This document shows positions 1 to 10,591 of a stretch of DNA of 64,000 bases, piece by piece; position 1 is the first letter of the stretch; every line of letters starts with the position of its first letter. Made by a program: the position numbers and the translations under genes. Below the pieces are notes generated by a model. The model was not told where the DNA came from and ran no database searches. It saw only the letters and a list, made by a program, of their open reading frames with translations. This DNA comes from Glossina fuscipes. Lineage: Eukaryota > Arthropoda > Insecta > Diptera > Glossinidae. The stretch is taken from positions 1,184,801 through 1,248,800 of the forward strand of contig NW_024003855.1 in assembly GCF_014805625.2 (NCBI RefSeq), in the 5' to 3' direction.

Positions 1-1020
1 ACAATTTCCCAAGTTAGCCTTTTTGCTATAAAAAAAGCTCTAGATAGCATTACAACACACATCGACTCCATCTCGATTCTACGCGATGGGAATTTACTGG
101 TCCTCGCTGGGAACCCGCGCGCAACCGAAAAACTCATAACGGCCAAATCTTTAGCTAATCTATGTGCTATTTCAGCTAAACTACATGAGAAACTTAACTC
201 GGTTCGAGGCGTAATTTATGCCCCTTGCTTAAAGCATGTGCCGGAAGATGAAATTGTTCGCAAAATGGGCAATCAAGGAGTGACTGAAATATATAAATTC
301 ACCAAACTAAATGATGACCGAAAAACACGCTCTCCTACAGGAAGGATTATTTTAACTTTTGATCGCTACCGATTACCGCGAACAGTTGATGTGGCGTGGT
401 ATAAATGTAAAGTAGAACTATACATTCCAAATCCTATGAGGTGTAAAAATTACCAACGCCTGGGTCATACGGCAAAAAGATGCACTAGTGCTGCATCTTG
501 TGCTAACTGTGGTCTTCCTCCACATGCTGAAAGCTGTACCCGTAGTTTCTGCATAAATTGCAATGATCAACACTCAGCTTTAGACAAACAATGCCCACAT
601 TTTGTACAGATGCATGAAATACTAAAAATCAAAACTGAAAATTACTGTAGCATGGGCGAAGCGCGACGCAAAAACCGGGAAAGAAAGCAGTTACATCACC
701 CGCCAAAGATAATATTGAAAACCCAAAACAACACCAAATATTGAAAAAATTAAAACAACAACATATATGCTAAATTTTAATATACCAAATTCTCCAGAAT
801 CTCCAGCCCTCAACTTGACTCAACAAACTACAAATGGTAATCAACCCATTCTTTCATCCATTAAGCAACCTTCAATTTCAAATTATTCACGTGCGCTCAC
901 TCTTTTCGCTTCAAATGTACCAAACCACCTAAGTACAGATTATTCTGCTGGTAAGAATAAATCACTAACGAAAATTTCCTATACCGATCTTCTCGACGGA
1001 GACGCTGACATGGCAAGCTA
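1..1020 (+). pseudogene. ORF1 (Gag-like) of LINE A1, partial
   Basis: This is the nucleic-acid-binding ORF1 protein of LINE A, which in the I clade coats the element RNA. Readable frames are 238-744 and 767-1021, separated by a frameshift with loss of sequence near 690-745. The knuckle region at about 436-600 holds three Cys/His motifs, but the first has Cys to Tyr (CKNYQRLGH against CKNCQRLGH in A3). The C-terminal part contains one copy of the unit that is doubled in A2 and A3 (NSPESPALNLTQQ). It ends DLLDGDADMAS, which appears to be the natural C-terminus of this protein. Confidence 0.85.
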
Positions 1021-1042
1021 ACCCTCCTTCCACTCTGCTTCC

Positions 1043-4000
1043 ATGTCATTACAATTAAATAAAGTTTTTAAAATTCTACAATGGAACATTAAGGGACTTA
1101 TTAATATTTTTGACGAACTCCGTACACTCATAAGTGATTTTAATCCATCTTTTTTATCGCTTCAAGAAACTCATTGTAGAAGCTCTTTTAATCCTACTCC
1201 ACCCAAATCATATACTGGATACTTCACGAATGCTGATCAAAATTCATATTCCAAACAAGGAGTTGGTGTTTTTATAAAATCAAATATACCTCACAAACGC
1301 ATAAATTTTAGCTTAACCATACAAGCCGTAGCCATACAAATAATATTAAACATTTAAATTTTACAGTGCTTTCGCTCTATATCCCACCTTTGCAATCGTT
1401 TTCTCAGCAAGAACTCTACAATTCTCCTTCTATTCTCCTGAAGAAAAGTAAAATGGATAAAATGGCACCGCTTTAAGAGATGTCCTGATCAGGATCATTT
1501 GTTATTATACAAAAAGGCCAATGCTCTATTCAGGAAGGAACTACGAAAATCAAAGGCACTTAGTTTCGATCTTTTTTCGAGAGGAATTCACAGAAATACA
1601 TCAATGAAAGTTGTCTGGAACAAAATCAACAGACTTAATGGGACTTCAAACCTGAACGAAATTTCTGCCATCTGCACTCCCAATGGAACTTTAACTGATG
1701 CAGATGAGATTTCCAATTACTTTGGAAAAGTGTGGTGCGTATACTCCTCTGACAGCAACTTCTCCAGCGCTTTCATCGAAAATAAAAGAACTCCAATATC
1801 TCTTTTAAATAATATTGATAGATGTGCCATGTTCCTGGAAAATTTGCATATCCACCTTAGAACTTGGAAGTTGTCTCTCCAATTTGAAGGGGAGGACACC
1901 TGGTCTAGACCGCATCTCATACCAAATGATCAGCGCGATGTCTAAGTCTAGTAAAAAGAAATTACTGGACCTACATAATACGTTATTTTTGACTGGCCAT
2001 ATACCCTACATGTGGAAACTGGCTACAGTAGTTCCAATTCCTAAGTCAAAAAATGCCTCCATCGCATCGGACTATCGCCCAATCTCTCTTTTACCTTGCC
2101 TCTCAAAGGTATTGGAAAAGATTATGGCATCTAGATTATCTTGGTTTCTTGAGTCCAAGAACCTGATTACAAAGCAACCAGTTGGTTTCACGCGGGGTAG
2201 AGGGTGCATAGACGCTCTGTTACATATTGATTATTTCACACCCAAAGCAATTTCCGACCGGAATCATGTAACAATTGTCTCTATTGATTTCGAGAAAGCA
2301 TTTGACAGAGTTGGTCTTCATGTTATTTTAAGACTTTTGAAATCATGGAATGTTGGACCCAAATTCGTCAACTACATCAAATCATTCATGTCGCATCGGC
2401 GGTTCAAAGTTAAAATCAACAATCATCTCTCTGATTCTTTTTCCCTAATGAATGGCATTCCGCACGGATCTCCTCTCTCTGTCACGCTTTTCCAGATGGC
2501 CTTCAACGAAATTAGCAAAATTCTTTGCCGTGTACCAAGAGTGGAATATTGTCTCTACGCGGACGATGTATACATTTTTACAAAAGAAAAAGACAAGACG
2601 AAAGCAATCAACATCTTCGAATCTATTGCACGAGAGATCTCCGCATGGGAAACTCGTCAGGGGCTAAAATTTCTACACAAAAATCAAAAAAAAAGAAACA
2701 AATGAGTCGAAAACAAATGTGCGATGCAAGAAACCTACTGATGCATATTAACGACTTACCAGTACTAAATGTGCAGACGCTCCATGTTCTCGGGCTCACG
2801 TTTTCCAACAATTATCGTTGGAAAGCACACTGCCTTCGGTTAAAAAACTCCCTTTTAACAAGGGTAAATTTCATACAGTACGTTGCTTGGAGAAGCCATG
2901 CGCATATTAACACTATTGTTTATCTTACCAAAATGCTTGTGTTAAGCAAGATTGACTATGCTTTGATAATTTATGGCAATAGCTATAAATCTAATATCAA
3001 CATCCTTAAACCAGTCTATCACCAAGCAAGCACTGGTCTATCAGAGCAAGTTGTTATGCTTTTCGGTCGACGCCCATAAATAATATTATAATTGAAACTG
3101 GTCTCCCAACTTTAGAAAATAGACTGTATGAGTTAAAAGCTAAAATAGTCCCTAAGCTTCTTAATTCAAACAAATCCATTCTCGGTGATGATGTAAGAAA
3201 GATTATTATTGCGAAGAAAATTCCAAAGTCACCATCTGCTCTTGACCACTGTTTGTGCATCGCAAAGAAATTGAGCATTCCCTTAAAAATTTCCCGCTCT
3301 TTTGGTGGTAAACCTTCCTGGATTTTGAAAGACTGCTCTTTTGACATTTCACTATTTCTATGGACAAGAAAGAAGATACTCCAAATTACGTCTTCAGGAA
3401 TCTAATAGCTGAGAAAACCCAAGTATTGGAGAGTACTGGTTGGAATCTTTTTTACACAGACGGCTTAAAATCTTCTGGTCTGCCTCCTGCTTGTGCGGTG
3501 GTTTCACAACCGAAGCCGTAGCTCTCCTTCACGCTGCGAACTTTGCCCATAAAAACAAACTCAAAACCGCCATTGTTACCGACAGTTTGTCTGTATTACA
3601 AGCTATTCGGAACCCTTCGACTTCGACATGGAGCACCATGAACAAATTCAGGAATATAATTATTACACCCGACGGAAAAATGAAAATTTTATGGGTACCA
3701 AGTCACATCGGTTTACTGGGAAATGAGCTGGCGGATTTAGCGGCAAAGTATGCTGCTTCTGCTCCTCTAATTATGGATGATGTCATGGAAAAGTTGGATC
3801 TTCAAAGATACATTGGAAGAAAAGTTAAAGAGAAAATTGCAGAAGGAAATTTACAATACCATTATCAACACTACTCTTCCATTAACCCTCAATTAACTCT
3901 ACCTTTATATCCAACAAATGTTGAGAAAACCAAGATCCAAACATTTTCGAGAATTCGCTTTGGTCATACAATTGCAACTCACCAATGGATCCTGAAGAAG

Positions 4001-4192
4001 TCTTCTCTCCCAATTTGCTGTTGTGGACAAACTCTTACTATAAAGCACATTCTCTGCGACTGCCTCAACTTTGCCTTCGCTAGAAGTATTGCATTTGGAA
4101 CGATCGACCCTTTGAACATTCCACAATAAGCTTCAGAACAGAATATCAATTCAATATATTACTTTATTAATACTACTAAGCTCATTATCTAA
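1043..4192 (+). pseudogene. ORF2 (endonuclease-RT-RNase H) of LINE A1, broken
   Basis: ORF2 starts at ATG 1043 (MSLQLNKVFKILQWN), with the apurinic-endonuclease N-terminus (LQETH) intact to about 1357. A deletion then removes most of the endonuclease, including the GDFN and SDH motifs seen in A3. The RT runs from about 1815 to 2705 with SDYRPISLLPCLSKVLEKI, SIDFEKAFDR and YCLYADDVYIF. The frame stops at 2703-2705 and continues in the -1 frame (2525-3079), as in A2 and A3. RNase H is readable at 3440-4129 (VTDSLSVLQA, HIGLLGNELAD), but its N-terminal TDG region is damaged. A Cys-rich C-terminus (CCCGQ...HILCDC) follows. Confidence 0.88.
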
Positions 4193-4312
4193 TGTACATT
4201 TTTTTAAAATTAGAGCCGATAGCTTGTGTTGCTAATGCTCAATGTATTTTTATTAGTCTAAGAATTTATATCATTAGTCTAAAATTAAAATAATATTAAT
4301 AATAATAATAAA

Positions 4313-5175
4313 AGGACTTACGCATAAAAAACTGGTTTCTACCGTTGACGTCGTCGAAGTTTGCTTAAGTCCATCCGACAACAGTAAAATACAAATGTGA
4401 AGAGACATACTCAGCATTAAACTCCGTTCTCACTGTAATTTAATATTTTCGTAGCATAGAGCAGCGACATATACACAAAGTAAGATATTCACCACAAACT
4501 AATTCTCTAAGACATGTATTATTGTATTAGTAATTCTCACATCAGCATAGCAAGTGGAGTGAGTCGACAATTCTTGATTGAGTTGTTCAACGACAATCAA
4601 TCTTTTTATTTCTTTCAGAATATTGACGCTAAGTATTGTATCCTGTGATCGATCCTATCTAACAATGCTTCTGAAAGATAGTCCTTTCTTTATCACTTGC
4701 CTACTTGTTGGTCGAGGTTTGCGCAATGCCGCACGATATGTTCTTGACAAGGATATATCCTATTGACAGCAAGGACAACAAGGCACTATTATTTTACTAA
4801 TCCTCACTCTGAATGGAAGAATAAAGTTTACCTTGCTTAGACAACCCGTTGGTCCGTGCTATAGCGCACGATGATCTGGTCCAGGATATTCCCTGCTTAA
4901 GGCGAGGGCAGCGAGGCACTGTCTCTTGTTATAGGCGTTGTTTCGGTGATCTTTATTCAGAATAGAAGAATTAGAGTTTCTTTTCCTATCAATCATCTAC
5001 ACAAAAGTAGCTAACGTGACTGTATGCTGTACGTTAAATATATCTTGTTACCGATGGCTTACTAAGATCTTCTTCTCTTTTTTTCGTTTTGTTGACATGG
5101 CTTGACCGAAGTGAAAATTCACTTTTTCATGTTGGGACTTTTACAGTGTTTTTCTTTTTTCTATTCATTTGTTTA
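4313..5175. other. Spacer without a recognisable gene
   Basis: No coding sequence or known element is recognised between the A1 tail and the B1 tail. Two diverged direct repeats of roughly 100 bp lie at about 4726-4822 and 4862-4977. They share GCACGAT, GGATAT, AAGGCACT or GAGGCACT, and GAA(T)GGAAGAAT-like blocks, so a local tandem duplication is likely. Confidence 0.5.
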
Positions 5176-6545
5176 AATTTTATTTATTTATTTATTTTAT
5201 TTATTTATTTATTCCACTTATACAAGAAACTCAACTAAAACAAAATGGCAGTCGAGTTCAATTGACTCTTAAGTAAATCTTAAAATTATTTAATAATAAA
5301 ACTTAGTATAAGTACAATAAAACAAATAAGGAGGAAAAAAAAGAAAAAAAAAAAAAAAAAAAGCATGTACACAATTAGCATAGAGCCACGCCCACAACCG
5401 ATACAGGACCAAATTGCAAGTGAACCCCTAAGCCATCGCAAACATGCATAAGCTTGGCAACCGATAATTGTTAACAACAAATTAATTTTCGACTCATAAT
5501 GACAAAATCTAAGGTTAAATCAGTTTAAGTACGACATAGGTAAATCGCGCTTGTTGAACAATATTGCTTTAATGGACTTTAAAGAGTCCGTTAATGAGAA
5601 TAGATGATAGACATCATTTAGGTTCTTGCAAGCAACTCTGAGCGGGTTAAACAGTTCAAAGTTATATTTGCATTGACTAAGCTTTATCAACATAAAGTAC
5701 CTAGAGAAGCGGTTAGGGACATTAAAGCAAATCTCACGAAGTATTGCGGGCGAATCAATTGCACCATTTATTAATTTGATTAGGAAAGAAACCCCAAGAA
5801 CAAATCTACGTTTCTCGAGTGACGGTAAGGATAACAGAAGCAACCTATTTTCATAGGGTGGAAGAGGGGAAATCGGGTCCCAACCCAAATTCCTAAGTGC
5901 AAACAGCAAGAATTGCTTTTGTATAGATTCAATTGAACCAACGTAGCATCTATATGAAGGAGACCACACAACAGAGGCATACTCAAGAATAGGTCTAACC
6001 AAACACGTGTAAAGCCTTTTAGCAATATAAGGATCATCAAGCTCTTTGGACCACCTCTTTATAAAACCAAGAGCGGACCTAGCTTTGCTTAACGAGGACT
6101 CAATATGCAAATTGAAACGTAACCTATAATCGAATAGAACGCCTAAATCAATGAACGAATCGACGTCTTCCAACCTGTGCGAATCAATGAAGTATTGGGT
6201 ACTAAACGACTTCCTTCTTAAGAAAGAAAGCTTCTTACATTTATTTAGATTTAGCTTCAGAAGATTGAGGGAGCACCATGCAACCAAATTGTTCAAATCA
6301 CTTTGAAGATGATGTGATTGCGATTCTACGGAAAAAGAAGTAAACAGTTTCACATCATCAGCATACATTAAAATCTTACTGAATTTAATCACGGAGGGCA
6401 AATCATTGATGTAAAGATTAAATAAAATAGGTCCCAAGTGGCTACCTTGAGGTACGCCAGACGTCACGGGAAATTCATCCGAGGTAATGAGGTTAAACAA
6501 AACCCTGAATGATCTACCATACAGATAAGAGCTTTTATACTCGGC
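5176..6545 (-). mobile_element. LINE family B, copy B1 (CR1/Jockey-like), 5'-truncated
   Basis: This is the 3' part of family B on the minus strand. It contains the second half of RT, the 3' UTR and a tail of A-rich AAATA repeats (plus strand 5176-5213). Homology with B4 begins inside RT at about the SSYL..RSF position, so the copy is truncated at its 5' end, as is usual for target-primed reverse transcription. It aligns end to end with B4 positions of about 50740-52035. The 5' breakpoint near 6545 is estimated from where the reading diverges from B4. Confidence 0.88.
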
Positions 6546-6569
6546 TATGTGCAAGACAACCTTATACAA
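5520..6569 (-). pseudogene. Reverse transcriptase C-terminal half (B1 ORF2)
   Basis: This is an open 349-codon frame, of which all but the first roughly 10 codons match B4 ORF2. It holds the RT motifs GVPQGSHLGPILF and LMYADDVKLF, a thumb region (LNLNKCKKLSF) and the C-terminal region typical of CR1/Jockey-type RTs (FIKRWSKELDDPYI, RPILEYASVVWSPSYR). It ends RDLPMSYLN, against RDLPVSYLN in B4. No RNase H follows. The first fingers motifs and the endonuclease are absent, so it is a dead 5'-truncated copy despite the open frame. The first ATG is fortuitous and lies at or before the element boundary. Confidence 0.9.
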
Positions 6570-6794
6570 AGAAGCTTAAAGTTGCGTATTTGTTGTTGTT
6601 TACGCTGTATTAATAACAATAAAAAGCAATAAATTTAGATTTATTCATATTGTATATAGATAACGTACTCAACACCTATTTCTAAAATTTCTCTATGCAA
6701 GGGAGTACAGTTTAAAATCGTAGAGAGTGGATTATAAACACTTCGGAGAAAAGAAGAATAAACGGTAATAATTATTAGTATTTTTACAGTCAAC

Positions 6795-7385
6795 GTACAA
6801 AAGATTAGCGAGTCCGATAATGGGAATAAGTGACAGACGTCATTAAGGTTTCTGCAAACAACTCTGAGCGGGTTATACAGCTCATAAATGTATTTACATT
6901 GACTAAGCTTAATAAGATAAAGCTCCAAGCTAAAGTGCCTAGAAAAGCGGTTAGGGACATTAAAGCTTATCTCACCAAGTAATGAGGGCGAGTCTGTACC
7001 ATTTATTACTTTGATTAAGAAGGAAACGCCAAGAACCACACATTGGAGGCATACTCAAGTATGGGTCTAACCAAATACATGTACGGCCTTTTCGTAATGT
7101 AGGGATCATCAAGCTCTTTGGACCACCTTTTTATAAAACTACGCGCGGTCCTAGCTTTGCTTAACGAGAGCTCAACATGCAAATTAAAACGTAACCTATG
7201 GTCAAATAGAACGCCTACACCTGTGAACGAATCGACGTCCTCCAACTTGTGCGAATCAATGAAATACTGAGTAATGAATGACTTTCTGCTTGAGAAAAAA
7301 ATTTTCTCACATTTACTAAGATTTAGTTTCAGAAAATTTAAGGAGCATCATGCAACCAAATTATTCAAGTCACTATGAACTTGAT
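6795..7385 (-). mobile_element. LINE family B, copy B2 fragment with internal deletion
   Basis: This is a second minus-strand piece of family B immediately right of B1. Readable parts are 7015-7245 (HRLRFNLHVELSLSKAR, RPILEYASNVW) and 6800-7039 (GVSFLIKVINGTDSPSLL, NVPNRFSRHF). About 170 bp present in B1 and B4 (from RPILEYAS..W to the EKRRFVLG region) is missing at about 7036-7042. Homology stops near 7385 on one side and near 6795 on the other. The 3' tail is not visible, so the left side is also truncated or disrupted. Confidence 0.8.
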
Positions 7386-8676
7386 TCACGACGATAGGTC
7401 TTTTATGAACAAAATGCAGAGTATATACCGTAAAAGGTGTTTACTCTGTAGCGCTACAGAGGAAACAATTATTTCTCTAGATAAAAATCCATTATAAATG
7501 ATACACTCTTTCAGATAACTGGAAAAATTCTAACATGTGGCTTCGCTTAAAAATTTTTGCTAAGAATGGATTTTTAACTTCGCGCACGAAAATGAGTTTG
7601 ACAAGAGTAGATTTTGTTCGACGTAGCTTTTGGGGTTTTTTTTTGAAAGAAGGGATGACAGGTGGAGAGAAAGCAAAAAAGAGAGCAATTTGGTTAAAGC
7701 ATTAAATCATTTTGTTTAAAAAAAAAACAGATAAAGAAATTTACTTATAAACTTGCGCGTTCTTCTTTCTACGTTGGCTTTGGGCCTAAACATTTTGTGA
7801 TGAATCATTAAATCAAATAAACAAAGCTTAAATATTAATAACTAAAGCAAAATAACACCAGAGGAAAGGAATGTTTTTGTGAGAGGTTAATTGTATGACT
7901 AATGGACGACAAAAAAAAAGAAATATAAATTTTAGAAAGTCAAAATTGATTAGAACCTATTTTCTCAAGAAGTATCCAAGTATCTTAACTATAAGTGTGC
8001 ACAATGGAAAAATTATCGAAGAAGCGAGCATGTGGTAATTGATTTGTGGAATAAAAAAGAGAGCATTCGAATAAGAACAAAGCGCAGTTTATTGCTTTGT
8101 TATCTAAACTTTACGAAAAATTTTTCGACATCCAGCGAAAAAGATTATCGGTACTTTTAATTAGAAGCTTTAAATTCTTGCCCGCAACGAAAAATTAAGA
8201 TAATCCACAAACTGCATTTAATTTTATCAAACATGTATATTATTTCAGTAGGCAAGCAACACCGATACTATGCTTATGCTTTTTTTTATGTCAAGTAGAA
8301 TCTAAATAATTATAATATGAAAATGTAAGCTATAAAAAAAAGAAAACGTATGTATAATTAATAATTTTAAAGATCATTGATTTGTATATCACGCGATTTA
8401 ATCGTAAATATTAATTCTCTTCCTGTAGTTGATTTATTTTTTTTTATTACTATTGCTTTTGTCATTTTTAAATTAAATGAAAACAAATATGTGTAGTAAA
8501 GAAAAGAATAATGATACTGATCATTTTTAAACATACTATTACAATAGGTGTTGTTGAAATGTGAAAGAACAAAAATAAAATAAAGATAGTTTTTCTATGG
8601 ATGAAAGGCAGTTCGGTTGGAGGGGTCATCGAACCAAACGTCTAAGTCTGCTATAAATATAATGGGCCAAAGGAGA
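7386..8676. other. AT-rich stretch without a recognisable gene
   Basis: No reading frame or element is recognised. A perfect 18-bp palindrome, CTCTGTAGCGCTACAGAG, lies at 7444-7461. Confidence 0.5.
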
Positions 8677-8742
8677 TGTAACGGCCGCGAACAAACCTTG
8701 GGTAGGGTGTCTGTCGGTCCGTGTCAACCGCAAGTATCGCAA

Positions 8743-8925
8743 TAACGGCACGCCGTTAGGCAAAATCGTGTGAATTTGTGGTACCGTTTATTTGATTTTT
8801 GCCAGCATAGGCAAAATCGCATGATCTTACGGGATTTTGTTTGCTTTTACAAGAAAGGGCAAGCTCGCATGATTTTGCGGTAGTTTGTGTGCTTTTGCGA
8901 GAGTAGCGGCAAGCCGCTATAGAGA
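8743..8925 (+). promoter_or_regulatory. Palindrome array and TATA-like box in the U3 of LTR1
   Basis: Two inverted repeats with 2-nt spacers, TAACGGC-AC-GCCGTTA (8743-8758) and TAGCGGC-AA-GCCGCTA (8904-8919), bracket three degenerate copies of a larger palindrome. That palindrome has arms GCAAAATC and GATTTTGC around GCAT (about 8759-8781, 8811-8832, 8858-8880). A TATA-like ATATAAAG follows about 10 bp downstream. Solo LTR2 has the same arrangement, and the G2 LTR a reduced version. They may be protein-binding sites or RNA hairpins; the sequence does not decide. Confidence 0.5.
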
Positions 8926-10394
8926 GCAATATAAAGAAGAAGAGAAGAAATGAGCAGGGATGAGAAGTCTGTCTGTTTTTGGTTCTAAGATAGATGGAGA
9001 GTTCTAGTTTGCCAGCTGAAGAGACAGGACATTAAGAAGGAGTGTCGTGAAACCACGAAAAAATTCATCAAAAATTAATGCAGAAATTTGACATTAGAAA
9101 AACTACATAATAACTAATCATTCGACATAAAAAAAATTGATGGTGTAAACAAATCGCAATACGCAAATAAACGTTAAGAAAAGTAGACAATTTCGTTGTT
9201 TTCAATTGAGAACAATAGCAGAAAGAAAAACAAAAAGTAGAAAGAAATAACAAAAACGCTTGCTTTTGGTAAGAATTGAGATCAATTCAATTATTTTGTA
9301 ACAAAAATTTTGCGTTTCGTATATCATATGAAAAAAAAGGTAAATTAGCTCGCAGAAAAAAAAAGAAAAAGGAGGTGCATAGACATTTCTGTGTTGTGTT
9401 AATTTCTTAATATTACGCGTTTAAAAAAACAAAAAAAAAAAGAAAAAGGGGAGAAAAGAAATTTTCCGTGAAGAAATGAGTTTGTGACGGGTGTGGAAGA
9501 TTAATTTCTCTCTGCAAAAATTGTAAAATATGTAACCAATAGAAAAGGCAAATAGTAAGAGGAGCAACAGATAGATGAATAATAAAATATTGACTAAACT
9601 TAAGAAATGTTGTAGAAAGAAAAAGATTTTCGAGAAGGATATAAAAATAAATACGTAAATGTAATAAGTAATAGTACGTAAGTGTAATAAGTTTGTAAAA
9701 AGAAGAGAGAAAAAAAAAATCAATACAAAAACAAATAAATGCCAGCAAACATTAAAACTGGGTTTTATTTTGCTCTACCAGTCGCTTACCTACCATGACA
9801 ACGGTGTTGTTGATGTATCTGTGTTGTATTATTTGAGGACCGAAATAGAAGTCCAGAAGAGAAATTTCGTAAATGGGAATAAATTCTGATTGATTGTGTC
9901 AAAAAAAAAAAAAAGAAACAAATCAACAAAAATTACAGACACAATTTTGTGAAACAAAAGAAACAAGGCTTCAGGTTTTTTTCTTTGACAACTGGTTTAT
10001 ACCTCCAACACCATGCACAGCTGTACACGTACAGGTCAATCAGTTCAATACACATATATATGTATATATGCCGCTCTGCCTGGCTCCATTCTATGGGGGT
10101 TTGTTTGTGTTCATCACCAAAGTAAATCCAGCGTTTTATGCGGTGGAGGCAAACGCAAGCAGCTTCAACTTTAAGCAGCGGATAGCTGCAGCAACCACCA
10201 CAGGGGCCGACAGCACTGCAGCAGCGAATAGGACGTCAGCGGGAAGGGACAACGCCGTAGTAACCCAGGTATTTGCCTTGTTTTTTTTTTGTTTTGTGTG
10301 CCCCGAGTTCCTAGTAAACCGCCATGAGCGGCTAAGGTCTAACACGCACTGCGATAGCGGCAGTGCGATGTGAGGAGTGCACGCGTAGAGGAGA

Positions 10395-10410
10395 GGGGGG
10401 GGGGGGGGGG
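10395..10410. repeat. Run of 16 G
   Basis: This is an uninterrupted G16 homopolymer inside LTR1, preceded by purine-rich GAGGAGA. It is very unusual in such AT-rich sequence. It could form a G-quadruplex, or its length could be uncertain in the assembly. Confidence 0.9.
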
Positions 10411-10591
10411 CGGTGTTAAGGAGGACGTCAGACAGATACAGACGGACTCACGCTAGACAGACGTACGACAGGTTGCCGACGAAAACATCTCTGTTTTTCT
10501 TTTTTTCTTTATTCTTTGTCATGCGGCTCTGAGAGCCAAATCCCGCCAACTAATTCGCTCTACCGGCCAAAGAGGGGCTAGAACCGTGACA

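Larger units (their letters stand above)
1..4312 (+). mobile_element. LINE family A, copy A1 (I-clade-like, 5' end outside window)
   Basis: This is a degraded non-LTR retrotransposon. Base 1 corresponds to about base 40557 of the full-length copy A3, so roughly 480 bp of 5' end lies outside the window. It carries a zinc-knuckle ORF1, then endonuclease, reverse transcriptase and RNase H, a 3' UTR and a (TAA)n tail at about 4290-4312. RNase H downstream of RT plus a TAA tail is the layout known for the I clade. Compared with A3, about 0.5 kb of the endonuclease region is missing near 1420. Both ORFs are broken, so the copy is inactive. Confidence 0.9.
8677..10591 (+). mobile_element. Solo LTR 1 (Osvaldo/Ulysses-like Gypsy), 1915 bp
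   Basis: The segment starts TGTAACGGCCGCGAACAAACC and ends CGTGACA. It is flanked by the 4-bp direct repeat GAGA (8673-8676 and 10592-10595), as expected for a Gypsy-type insertion reduced to one LTR by recombination. The first 400 bp match the start of solo LTR2 (reverse strand from 57089). The last 70 bp also match (GCTCTACCGG, GCTAGAACCGTGACA). Internal order: palindrome array, TATA-like AATATAAAG, long AT-rich part, an exon-like block, a GAC/AGAC-rich block at about 10420-10480, T-rich TTTGTCATGCGG at about 10527, end. A 159-codon frame at 9894-10373 lies inside it and is probably not a gene. Membership of the Osvaldo/Ulysses lineage is inferred from LTR length and the tRNA-Lys-type primer site in G2. 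Confidence 0.75.

Noticed and set aside
9413..9748. Overlapping minus-strand Phe/Leu-rich frames
   Set aside because: They are translations of AT-rich LTR sequence with poly-A runs. Two overlapping frames look alike and neither has a domain.
9894..10373. 159-codon plus-strand frame inside LTR1
   Set aside because: It lies within the solo LTR, starts with a low-complexity Lys-rich stretch and has no recognisable domain. The homologous LTR2 lacks it. I treat it as chance, although its 3' part overlaps the exon-like block.
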